DNA of 6,393 nt from an uncultured Eubacteriales bacterium (GTDB lineage Bacteria > Bacillota > Clostridia > Oscillospirales > Oscillospiraceae), in assembly GCA_902496595.1 (NCBI GenBank), contig CABVBV010000122.1:1-6393 (forward strand), in the 5' to 3' direction. The position numbers were made by a program, and so were the translations under genes. Every line of letters starts with the position of its first letter. The stretch's first letter is position 1. This document shows positions 1-5,677 of this stretch, piece by piece. Under the pieces are notes generated by a model, which was given only the letters and a program-made list of their open reading frames with translations, ran no database searches and was not told the DNA's origin.

Positions 1-794
1 GCTACGGCGTCGGCGTCCGTGTGGATGTAGTCGAGGAAGGCCTGGGCCGCCTCGGCCGCGCCTTCCGTGCCGCTCTTCATCACGGCGGCGGGGTAGATGA
101 CCTGGTCGCACATCTCCGGCGCGGCCTGATCCACGACGTTCAGCTCATAGGTGAAGGCGTCGGTGGCGTAGATGATGCCGCAGTCGACCGCGGCCTCCTT
201 GACCTGGTTTGCGACTTCGGAGACGTTCGAGGCGTAAGTGACCTTGCCCGCGGACTCGAGGCCCGCGATGTCGATGCCCAGGTACTCGAGTATCTGCAGC
301 GAGTACGCGCCGACGGGCACGTCGTCGTTGCCGAGGCACAAGAGGCTCAGCTTGTCTGTGGCGAGGTCGGAAAAGCTCTCGATGCCCGCCGGGTTGTCGT
401 CAGGCACGGCGAGGACGACCTTGTTCTCCACGAGGTCTATGCGGCTCTCGGACACGACGTAGTCGAGGCCGTCGGTGTTGGTGCCGGTGGTGTCGGCGGC
501 GTCGAGCTGGTTCATCTGCTTCTGCGCGGCGGAGATGAACAGGTCGCAGACCGCGCCCTCCTCTATCTGGGTCTTGAGCGTGCCCGAGGAGTCGAAGGTG
601 AAGGTCAGGGTCACGTTCGGCGCGACTTCTTTGTAAAGCTCGGCGATCTCGGTCAGCGTGGCTTCCATAGAGGCGGCGGCAAAGACCACGACCTCAACCG
701 GCTCTGAATCGTCGGTTTTCCCGCTCTCCTGGCCGCAGGCCGCAAGGGCGAAGACCATGCAGAGCGCCAGCAGCAGTGCAAGTAGCTTTTTCAT
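1..794 (-). CDS. modA: Molybdate ABC transporter substrate-binding lipoprotein ModA (3' end beyond window)
   Basis: ModA captures molybdate (or tungstate) outside the membrane and delivers it to the ModBC permease. The gene is absent as a complete reading frame because it runs off the left edge; 264 residues are visible, about the normal length for the family, so only a few C-terminal residues should be missing. Residues 1-20 are a lipoprotein signal peptide: MKKLL, a hydrophobic core, then lipobox LAAC with Cys20 as the lipidation site. ModA hallmarks follow: FAAASMEATLTEIAELY near residue 38, a DSSGTLKTQIEEGAVCDLFISA stretch split here as SSGTLKTQI and CDLFISA, then VPVGAYSLQILEYLG and CGIIYATDA. 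The serines and backbone around FAAAS and SSGT bind the oxyanion in known ModA proteins. The start is ATG at 794, with AGAAGGAG 9 nt upstream. It lies 23 nt after mop, in the same operon; modB and modC are expected next. Confidence 0.93.
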   Translation of the reverse strand, partial: MKKLLALLLALCMVFALAACGQESGKTDDSEPVEVVVFAAASMEATLTEIAELYKEVAPNVTLTFTFDSSGTLKTQIEEGAVCDLFISAAQKQMNQLDAADTTGTNTDGLDYVVSESRIDLVENKVVLAVPDDNPAGIESFSDLATDKLSLLCLGNDDVPVGAYSLQILEYLGIDIAGLESAGKVTYASNVSEVANQVKEAAVDCGIIYATDAFTYELNVVDQAAPEMCDQVIYPAAVMKSGTEGAAEAAQAFLDYIHTDADAV

Positions 795-817
795 TTCATG
801 ATGCTCCTTCTCAGACT

Positions 818-1027
818 TTAGTCCACCGCGACCATGACGGAGGTGGCCTTGATGACTGCTATGGCCGGCTTGCCGACCTCCAGGCCCAGCTCCTTGATGG
901 AGGCCATGGAGATGGTGGCCGTGACGACGTTGCCGCCGCCTATGTCTATTTTGACTATGCCGTTCACAGCGCCCTCGTCTATGCCGACGACGGTGCCGCG
1001 AAGCTGGTTCCTTGCGCTCAGACGCAT
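818..1027 (-). CDS. mop: Molbindin, single TOBE (Mop) domain molybdate-binding protein
   Basis: This 69-residue protein is one complete Mop/TOBE domain, the same size and pattern as the Clostridium pasteurianum Mop proteins. It begins MRLSARNQLRGTVVGIDEGAVNGIVKIDIGGG and continues with VVTATISMASIKELGL and VGKPAIAVIKATSVMV. The SARNQLRGTV start, the xGAVNxxVxI strand and the late KATSVMV strand are the usual signature. Family members assemble as oligomers in the cytoplasm and bind molybdate or tungstate between subunits, serving as a store or buffer. It starts at ATG 1027 with AAAGGAGGG 6 nt upstream. It sits between the molybdopterin-binding gene (31 nt before it) and modA (23 nt after it), which supports a role in molybdate homeostasis. 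There is no DNA-binding domain, so it is not ModE itself. Confidence 0.93.
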   Translation of the reverse strand: MRLSARNQLRGTVVGIDEGAVNGIVKIDIGGGNVVTATISMASIKELGLEVGKPAIAVIKATSVMVAVD

Positions 1028-1042
1028 GATTTTCCCTCCTTT
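1028..1042 (-). promoter_or_regulatory. Strong ribosome binding site of mop
   Basis: AAAGGAGGG (minus strand, 1042-1034) ends 6 nt before the ATG at 1027. It is close to the full anti-Shine-Dalgarno complement and fixes the mop start. Confidence 0.75.
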
Positions 1043-1046
1043 CCTG

Positions 1047-1061
1047 TGAGCGGAACGCTCA
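1047..1061 (-). repeat. Small perfect hairpin overlapping the stop codon of the molybdopterin-binding gene
   Basis: On the minus strand TGAGCG, a 3-nt loop TTC, then CGCTCA form a perfect 6-bp inverted repeat; its first three bases are the TGA stop codon of the upstream gene. No T-run follows, so it is unlikely to terminate transcription. It sits just before the strong mop ribosome site and could mark an mRNA processing or stability element. It may also be chance. Confidence 0.3.
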
Positions 1062-2084
1062 GTTGCCCTTGCCGAAGGGACAGATGGGGTAGCGGCAGTC
1101 GCCGCAGCCGAGGCAGAGGCCGCCGTTGCCGAGGGCCTTTATCTCGCTTCTCGTGACCCGCACTCCCGCGGCTATGCGCGGCAGCATGAGGTCGAACACC
1201 GTGGCCTTCGCGTACATGACGCAGCCGGGCAGGCCCATCACCGGCCTGCCGTCCTCAAAATAGCCCAGCAGGAACATCGCTCCCGGCAGCACCGGCGCAC
1301 CGTAGCAGACTATCTCAGCCCCGGTGTCCTTTATGGCGCCCGGCGTCCTGTCGTCCGGGTCGACGCTCATGCCGCCCGTGCAGAGCACCATGTCCACGCC
1401 CTTCGCCTTGAAGTCCAGCACCGCCTTCGTTATCGCTTCCCGGTCGTCTCCAGGCAGGGCGTGCTCCGTGACCTCGATGCCGTAGGCGCGGAGCTTGTCG
1501 ATTATGACCGGCGTGAAGGTGTCTTTGATGAGCCCCTTCGCCACCTCGCTGCCTGTGGTGACGAGGCCGCAGGTCTTCAGCACATAGGGCCTCAGCTTCA
1601 ATATCGGCTCCGGCCCGGCGAGCTTCTCCGCCTCGCGGAGCTTCTCCTCCTCTATGACCAGCGGGATTATCCTCATGCCCGCGAGCTTCGCGCCCTTTTT
1701 AACGCCCGTGTTCGAGTGCCGCGTAGCTATCATCAGCTCGTCCTGCTCGTTGAGGGCGTTTAGTTTTGTTATGTCAACCTGAAACAGCCCGTCGCAGTCG
1801 GCTATGAGCTCAATCTTGCCCTCTTTGACAGGCGTGGGGTGCATATTTTCGCTCTGGCATATGACACGCAGGCGCTCCGCGGCGTCGTCCTCGTGCACCA
1901 TGCCCTCGTCCTTCTCCCAGACGTAGATGTGCTCCTTGCCCATCGAGAGCAGAACCGGCACGTCCTCCTCCGTGACGACGTGGCCCTTTCTGAACCTTGC
2001 ATCCTTCGTCACCCCGACGATTATCTGCGTCATGTCGTGACATAATACGTGCCCGACAGCCTCCTGCACTGGTATGAGCTTCAA
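1059..2084 (-). CDS. Molybdopterin-binding (MoCF-domain) protein with C-terminal four-cysteine tail
   Basis: This 341-residue protein belongs to the MoCF/MogA-MoeA-like molybdopterin-binding family common in anaerobic Firmicutes. The N-terminal part (1-165; MKLIPVQEAVGHVLCHDMTQ, then FRKGHVVTEEDVPVLLSMGKE) resembles the start of MoeA-type proteins. Residues 168-310 hold the MoCF fold: TTGSEV at 176-181, the LCTGGMSVDPDDRTP glycine-rich loop at 234-248, and GLPGCVMY at 284-291. These loops bind molybdopterin or its adenylylated form in MogA and MoeA. Residues 324-335 add the motif C-x2-C-x2-C-x4-C, which could hold an Fe-S cluster or zinc. The start is TTG at 2084, with GGAGG 8 nt upstream. 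It is first in an operon with mop and modA. The domain family is certain; whether it acts in cofactor insertion, cofactor sensing or some other step is not shown by the sequence, so no symbol is given. Confidence 0.85.
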   Translation of the reverse strand: MKLIPVQEAVGHVLCHDMTQIIVGVTKDARFRKGHVVTEEDVPVLLSMGKEHIYVWEKDEGMVHEDDAAERLRVICQSENMHPTPVKEGKIELIADCDGLFQVDITKLNALNEQDELMIATRHSNTGVKKGAKLAGMRIIPLVIEEEKLREAEKLAGPEPILKLRPYVLKTCGLVTTGSEVAKGLIKDTFTPVIIDKLRAYGIEVTEHALPGDDREAITKAVLDFKAKGVDMVLCTGGMSVDPDDRTPGAIKDTGAEIVCYGAPVLPGAMFLLGYFEDGRPVMGLPGCVMYAKATVFDLMLPRIAAGVRVTRSEIKALGNGGLCLGCGDCRYPICPFGKGN

Positions 2085-2097
2085 GCCGAAAACCTCC
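2085..2097 (-). promoter_or_regulatory. Ribosome binding site supporting a TTG start
   Basis: GGAGG (minus strand, 2097-2093) lies 8 nt before TTG at 2084. No in-frame ATG is nearby, and translation from the TTG gives the family-typical N-terminus MKLIPVQEAVG, so the TTG is taken as the start. Confidence 0.65.
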
Positions 2098-2119
2098 GAT
2101 CTTCCACAACTTCACTACG

Positions 2120-2148
2120 AATATAACACGCCTTCAACCAAATTGCAA
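2120..2148 (-). promoter_or_regulatory. Sigma70-type promoter of the molybdenum operon
   Basis: On the minus strand TTGCAA (2148-2143) and TATATT (2125-2120) are separated by exactly 17 nt. Transcription would begin near 2113, leaving a leader of only about 30 nt before the TTG at 2084. This is too short for a molybdenum-cofactor riboswitch, so control is more likely by a protein acting at the promoter. Confidence 0.65.
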
Positions 2149-2159
2149 CAAAAAACAAC

Positions 2160-2185
2160 TCGCATTTAAAAGATATTCGATGCGA
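2160..2185. repeat. Inverted repeat upstream of the molybdenum promoter
   Basis: TCGCAT (2160-2165) and ATGCGA (2180-2185) are inverted copies separated by 14 nt of AT-rich sequence. The element lies 11-37 nt upstream of the -35 box, where an activator could bind. It does not match the ModE operator consensus I know. This is suggestive only. Confidence 0.3.
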
Positions 2186-2205
2186 CTTGCAATAGAAAAT
2201 AAGTA

Positions 2206-2217
2206 ACATAATTATGT
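2206..2217. repeat. 12-bp perfect palindrome in an AT-rich intergenic region
   Basis: ACATAATTATGT is perfectly self-complementary. It lies between the terminator of the SCIFF unit and the molybdenum promoter. In AT-rich DNA such a palindrome can be chance, but the size suits a dimeric regulator. Confidence 0.3.
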
Positions 2218-2235
2218 AAACCAGTAATAAAATAA

Positions 2236-2279
2236 GCCGCCGCCGGTCTGCCGGGGGAACCCAGCAGACCGGCGGCGGC
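2236..2279 (-). terminator. Strong intrinsic terminator ending the SCIFF/LpdD-like unit
   Basis: Two 16-base arms (2236-2251 and 2264-2279) are perfect reverse complements, made mostly of GCC/GGC. Inside, after one C-A mismatch, three more G-C pairs can form and close a four-base loop. On the minus strand the hairpin is followed by TTATTTTATT. It lies 21 nt after the LpdD-like stop codon, so it terminates minus-strand transcription and insulates the molybdenum promoter downstream. Confidence 0.85.
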
Positions 2280-2299
2280 CGGTGGAACGCTATGTAAGC

Positions 2300-2650
2300 T
2301 CAGATGCTGTTCAAGACTTCGTCAAGCAGTTCTCTGGCCCTGGCAAGGATGAGCTCCAGCCCGTCCTTCCCGGGTTCCTCGTAGTGGATGCCGCAGACGA
2401 CGGTGACGGTAGCACCGAGCTTTTTTGAGAGGGCCTCTGCGAACATATCGCTGACCACATCGTCCCTGTGCCCGGGCAAAAGCAGAGTCCTCAGCACCGG
2501 CTCTCCGCTGTCCGTATAGGCCACGCTGACGCTGCCGATGTGCGGGGCGCAGCCTCCGGTTATTTTGACCAACGTGTCGTTGCCGCAGCCGGAGAGCGCG
2601 ACATTGATCGGGAAGCCGAGGGCGTCCCGCCTGAATACAAGCTGTTCCAA
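2300..2650 (-). CDS. LpdD-like small protein (putative prenylated-flavin chaperone family)
   Basis: This protein of about 116 residues resembles the LpdD family, named for the small subunit D found with the gallate decarboxylase of Lactobacillus plantarum and proposed to handle prenylated flavin for UbiD-type decarboxylases. The visible signature is ITGGCAPHIGSVSVAY at 30-45, PGHRDDVVSDMFAEAL at 59-74, and VTVVCGIHYEEPG at 82-94; other members carry TGG-x2-PHIG, PGH(K/R)-x-D and GIH in the same order. Function is uncertain because no ubiD or ubiX homologue is visible here. The start is chosen as TTG at 2650: GGGGAGG lies 6 nt upstream, and the codon begins one base after the previous gene's stop, which suggests translational coupling. 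An ATG further upstream (2680) would add ten residues but would overlap the previous gene and lacks a better ribosome site. Family assignment is from recalled motifs, not a search. Confidence 0.7.
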   Translation of the reverse strand: MEQLVFRRDALGFPINVALSGCGNDTLVKITGGCAPHIGSVSVAYTDSGEPVLRTLLLPGHRDDVVSDMFAEALSKKLGATVTVVCGIHYEEPGKDGLELILARARELLDEVLNSI

Positions 2651-2663
2651 ACTAATCCTCCCC
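2651..2663 (-). promoter_or_regulatory. Ribosome binding site deciding the TTG start of the LpdD-like gene
   Basis: GGGGAGG (minus strand, 2663-2657) is inside the last codons of the small membrane-protein gene, 6 nt before TTG at 2650. The upstream stop TAG (2654-2652) falls between them, a typical stop-start coupling layout. Confidence 0.65.
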
Positions 2664-2855
2664 ATCCGTGCCGCGACCATTTTTCTTGGCGCCGAAGGGC
2701 CAGACCCTGTTCTTGTCCACTAGCCCGATGACCACAAGCGCCAGACCCAGGCATATGCCCAGGACAGACCTGAATGTGTTTCCGACAGAGAACATCCCGC
2801 CTACGCACAACAGCGTCCCGCATATCACAAGCACGATGTCAGTTGCCTTTTCCAC
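2652..2855 (-). CDS. Small two-helix membrane protein of unknown function
   Basis: This 67-residue protein has two hydrophobic segments, about residues 6-24 (DIVLVICGTLLCVGGMFSV) and 30-46 (SVLGICLGLALVVIGLV). They are joined by a short turn with NTFR. A basic, polar tail follows (DKNRVWPFGAKKNGRG). It should be an inner-membrane hairpin with the tail in the cytoplasm by the positive-inside rule. I do not recognise a family. The start is GTG at 2855, with GGAGG exactly 6 nt upstream. It follows the PLP enzyme by 51 nt, where a possible internal promoter lies, and its stop codon is one base from the LpdD-like start. The coupling suggests that the two small proteins are made in similar amounts, and perhaps work together at the membrane. 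Confidence 0.7.
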   Translation of the reverse strand: MEKATDIVLVICGTLLCVGGMFSVGNTFRSVLGICLGLALVVIGLVDKNRVWPFGAKKNGRGTDGED

Positions 2856-2885
2856 GGCGAACCTCCAAACTCAAATTGCGTTGAC

Positions 2886-2914
2886 ATAATATCACATAAT
2901 CAGCTGTTATGCAA
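2886..2914 (-). promoter_or_regulatory. Possible internal promoter for the small membrane protein and LpdD-like genes
   Basis: On the minus strand TTGCAT (2914-2909, overlapping the stop of the PLP gene) and TATTAT (2891-2886) are 17 nt apart. The predicted start near 2879 gives a leader of about 23 nt containing the GGAGG of the membrane-protein gene. No terminator separates it from the PLP gene, so read-through from upstream is also expected. Confidence 0.5.
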
Positions 2915-4235
2915 GCCCTTCCACAACGCTGACATACTTGATGCCGAGTTTCTCCATGAGTTTTGCAGCTTCCGGGCTGATCCTCTCCCCACAGATGGCT
3001 ATGGGAATGGCCGGAGGGCAGCTCACCGCAACGTCCGCGCACACCCTGCCTGCGCAGGAGCCGACGGGTACGAGCTCCTTTTTCGAGAGCAGCGCCTCCC
3101 TGGGAGAAAGCAGCCGCTCCCCGGGCCCAGGCAGGATTGATGGCTGCTGAAGCCCGGGAACTCGGCGGCCCAGGGCTTTTTTTATTAAGGAATAGGCTCC
3201 GTCGTTGAGCTCCGGTGTGAACATGAGCACCAGCCAGTCTTCATCCGCATACTCCGGCTCGGCCCTGTATTCCCGGAGCAGCGAGGCCAGCTCGAAGCCG
3301 GAACTTCCAAACTCGTGCGCAGGGATGGCGAGTTTCAGCGGATCTCCGACGGAAGGGGAGAGCCCGAGCTCACCGGACAGCTCCATAACTTTCGCCGCCG
3401 TTTCGCGTATCCGTTCATAATAGCCCTCGGCAATGCGCAAATTGAGGAGATCCAGAGACTGCAGTATTAGATACGAAGGGCTAGAAGAGCCGAATACTGA
3501 AAGGGAGCGCCGCGCCTCCTCCTCATACCCGGCCGGCGCGCTCCGCGAGACGTGCAGATATGCTCCACCGGTGAGCACTGGCAGCGTCTTGTGGGCCGAG
3601 TCGCAGCACATATCCGCTCCCAGATCCAGTGGATGCTTTGATGGCGATAAAAATTTCAGATAAGCCCCATGGGCGTTGTCCACCAGAAGCGGCACACCAA
3701 AGCTGTGACACAGCTCCGCCAGCGCCTCAATGTCCTGTACGCCGCCGAGATAATCTGGAGATGTTATGTAAACCGCAAACGGCCTATCCACGCGCTCCAG
3801 TTCGCGCCTGAGCGACTCGGGGGAGATGGGGCAGGAGCAGATAGGGGAGGGGTCGTCCGGAAAGAGCCAGACAGGTTCCAGCCCAAGCAGGGCGCAGCCG
3901 TGGAGAAAGCTCTTGTGGGCGTTTCTGGCGGAGATGATGCGCTCCGAGGCCCCCTGCGGCCTGAAGGTGTACGCTAGGTGCAGCATGGCCTTGACACACT
4001 GGGAGCTGCCCCCGGTCGAATAGAAAGTGTGCCTGGAGCCGAAGAGCTCTTTGGCATTATTCTCGCTTTCGAGGATAACGCCCTCAGGGCAGGAGAGATC
4101 GTCCGCGCCGTAGACCTCGGTGATGTCGAGCGCCTCGCAGCCGAGCGGGCCCGTTCCCTTATGTCCGGGCATATGGAAGCGGAACCCGCAGCTTTTTGCG
4201 TACATCTCCACGAAGTCGCAAATAGGCGTCAGCAT
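2907..4235 (-). CDS. Orn/Lys/Arg decarboxylase-like PLP-dependent enzyme
   Basis: This 442-residue protein belongs to the fold-type I PLP family that includes bacterial Lys/Orn/Arg decarboxylases of the SpeA/YaaO kind. Visible features: HMPGHKG at 21-27; FYSTGGSSQ at 71-79, the phosphate-binding region; NAHKSFLHG at 105-113; LLVDNAHGAYL at 183-193, with Asp186 expected to pair with the pyridine nitrogen; and SAHKTLPVLTGGAYLH at 213-228, with Lys216 as the Schiff-base lysine. A C-terminal domain runs from about 340. The length is somewhat short of the roughly 480 residues usual for this group. Basic amino acid decarboxylation is the family activity, but the substrate cannot be read from the sequence and an altered activity is possible. 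The ATG at 4235 overlaps the last codons of scfB by 7 nt, so the two are translationally coupled. That link with a SCIFF maturase is unexpected for a polyamine enzyme. Confidence 0.85.
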   Translation of the reverse strand: MLTPICDFVEMYAKSCGFRFHMPGHKGTGPLGCEALDITEVYGADDLSCPEGVILESENNAKELFGSRHTFYSTGGSSQCVKAMLHLAYTFRPQGASERIISARNAHKSFLHGCALLGLEPVWLFPDDPSPICSCPISPESLRRELERVDRPFAVYITSPDYLGGVQDIEALAELCHSFGVPLLVDNAHGAYLKFLSPSKHPLDLGADMCCDSAHKTLPVLTGGAYLHVSRSAPAGYEEEARRSLSVFGSSSPSYLILQSLDLLNLRIAEGYYERIRETAAKVMELSGELGLSPSVGDPLKLAIPAHEFGSSGFELASLLREYRAEPEYADEDWLVLMFTPELNDGAYSLIKKALGRRVPGLQQPSILPGPGERLLSPREALLSKKELVPVGSCAGRVCADVAVSCPPAIPIAICGERISPEAAKLMEKLGIKYVSVVEGLA

Positions 4236-5605
4236 TGTTCGCCACCCATTTCAATCATAGCCTGGAGCATGATGGCGCACTCGATGCGCTTTTTGAATAG
4301 GCGGCAGCCGTACTCGTAGACTCCTCCGATGCTGCCCGTGGCGTGGTAGCTGTTGGCGGCGCAGCCTCCTGAGCAGTAGAGCCTGGCCCAGCAGTCCTTA
4401 CAGTCCGGGCGGGAATAGGCGTTGCAGCGCCTGAACTCGTCCTGCGCGGCGGTATTCGTGACACCGTCCCAGATATTGCCAAGGCTGTATTTCGGGTCGC
4501 CGACAAACTGGTGGCAGGGGAAGAGCTCGCCCCAGGGAGTGACGGCCATGTACTCCGTACCGCTGCCGCAGCCGGAGATGCGCTTGTAGACGCAGGGCCC
4601 GTGCTTGAGGTCTATCATGAAGTGATAGAAGGTGATGGGTTTGCCCTCTTTCCACCGCTTCAGCATATCCTTTGCGAGTATTTCGTACTGCTCGCAGAGA
4701 ATAGGGAAGTCCTCCTCGGTGAGCGCACAGGGGTCGCCCGGAGCACAGACGACGGGCTCCATGCTCAGCTCCGTGAAGCCCAGGTCTGCCATATGGAAAA
4801 GGTCATTTGTGAAGTCCGGATTGTAATGCGTATAGGTGCCGCGCATATAATAGCTCTTGTCGCCTCTGGCGGCCACAAATCTCTGGAAATTCGGGACTAT
4901 CCTGTCGTAACTGCCGTTGCCGGCGGCATCTACCCTGAAACGGTCGTTGACCTCCTTGCGGCCGTCGAGGGAGAGGACTACGTTGTGCATCTCTCGATTG
5001 CAGAACTCCGTCACTTCGTCATCGAGCAGGACACCGTTTGTTGTTAGAGTGAAGCGGAAGTTCTTGCCTGCGTCCTTCTCGATGGAGCGGGCGTAAGCCA
5101 CGAGGTCTTTGACGACTTGCCAATTCATGAGCGGCTCGCCTCCGAAGAAGTCCACCTCGAGGTTCCGCCTCGAACCCGAGTTCTCAACCAGGAAATCGAG
5201 AGCCCGCTTTCCGACCTCGAAGCTCATGAGCGCCCTCTCCCCGTGATACTTGCCCTGGCTGGCGAAGCAGTAGGCGCAGTTCAGGTTGCAGCTGTGAGCG
5301 ACATGAAGACAGAGGGCCTTTATGACCTTCGAGTTCTCCTTGTACTCTCCGGCAAGCTGCTCGTAGTCGTCGGGGGTAAAGAGCTTGTGCTCGCCCTCGA
5401 GTGCGGCAATATCGGAGAGGCACTCCAGCACGTCCTCACGCGAGATATCCGTGTAACGCCCCGTTATCTCGGAGCAGATCTCTTCCACGCCGCGGGACTT
5501 GTACATACCGATAATGTCGTATGCAATGTCGTCAACTATATGTACTGAGCCTGAGCAGGTGTCCAGGACAATATCGCAGCCGTTCAGCTTGTATTGATGT
5601 ACCAA
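4229..5605 (-). CDS. scfB: SCIFF peptide maturase, radical SAM/SPASM thioether-forming enzyme
   Basis: This is the cytoplasmic enzyme that installs a cysteine thioether in the SCIFF precursor (ranthipeptide class; relatives CteB and Tte1186). With the chosen start it has 458 residues, the usual family length. Residues 1-75 (VHQYKLNGCDIVLD, then GSVHIVDDIAYDII) form the leader-binding, PqqD-like region. The radical SAM cluster motif CNLNCAYC has Cys106, Cys110 and Cys113. GGEP at 155-158 contacts SAM. The C-terminal SPASM part carries Cys338, 346, 364, 394, 402, 405, 411, 415 and 434, including CKDCWARLYCSGGC, enough for two auxiliary 4Fe-4S clusters. The start is TTG at 5605 because family members begin M(I/V)HQYKLNG and AAGGGGG lies 8 nt upstream; a TTG at 5623 would add six residues without a ribosome site. 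It follows scfA by 72 nt with a terminator-like hairpin between. Confidence 0.95.
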   Translation of the reverse strand: MVHQYKLNGCDIVLDTCSGSVHIVDDIAYDIIGMYKSRGVEEICSEITGRYTDISREDVLECLSDIAALEGEHKLFTPDDYEQLAGEYKENSKVIKALCLHVAHSCNLNCAYCFASQGKYHGERALMSFEVGKRALDFLVENSGSRRNLEVDFFGGEPLMNWQVVKDLVAYARSIEKDAGKNFRFTLTTNGVLLDDEVTEFCNREMHNVVLSLDGRKEVNDRFRVDAAGNGSYDRIVPNFQRFVAARGDKSYYMRGTYTHYNPDFTNDLFHMADLGFTELSMEPVVCAPGDPCALTEEDFPILCEQYEILAKDMLKRWKEGKPITFYHFMIDLKHGPCVYKRISGCGSGTEYMAVTPWGELFPCHQFVGDPKYSLGNIWDGVTNTAAQDEFRRCNAYSRPDCKDCWARLYCSGGCAANSYHATGSIGGVYEYGCRLFKKRIECAIMLQAMIEMGGEQC

Positions 5606-5620
5606 AGGAAAAACCCCCTT
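5606..5620 (-). promoter_or_regulatory. Ribosome binding site deciding the scfB TTG start
   Basis: AAGGGGG (minus strand, 5620-5614) lies 8 nt before TTG at 5605. It overlaps the alternative upstream TTG at 5623 too closely to serve it, so it supports the shorter protein. Confidence 0.6.
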
Positions 5621-5630
5621 CAAACAGCAT

Positions 5631-5662
5631 AAAAAAGCGCCGCCTCTGAGTGAGACGGCGCC
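5631..5662 (-). terminator. Intrinsic terminator or attenuator between scfA and scfB
   Basis: On the minus strand GCGCCGTCTC and GAGGCGGCGC pair over 10 bp with one G-T wobble around the loop ACTCA, and TTTTTT follows at once. It begins 17 nt after the scfA stop. No other promoter is evident before scfB, so partial read-through is the likely way the maturase is expressed, giving much more peptide than enzyme. Confidence 0.85.
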
Positions 5663-5677
5663 GGATACACCGTGCGC

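Noticed and set aside
21..707. Long plus-strand open frame (228 codons)
   Set aside because: It is the antisense shadow of modA; its translation is low in complexity and matches no family, while the minus strand encodes an intact lipoprotein with ModA motifs.
2085..2120. Molybdenum-cofactor riboswitch in the leader of the molybdopterin-binding gene
   Set aside because: The predicted leader is only about 30 nt, far shorter than the Moco riboswitch, and shows no such structure.
2116..2130. ModE-like half-site (TTATATT near the -10 box)
   Set aside because: Only one half of the ModE consensus is present and it coincides with the -10 hexamer, so AT content explains it.
4511..5047. Plus-strand open frame (178 codons) opposite scfB
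   Set aside because: Shadow of the radical SAM gene caused by GC-rich codon use; no ribosome site or recognisable domain.
5535..5630. Short leader peptide from ATG at 5630 overlapping the scfB start in another frame
   Set aside because: It has no ribosome site, begins directly after the terminator T-run and runs inside scfB coding sequence; a translated leader is not supported.
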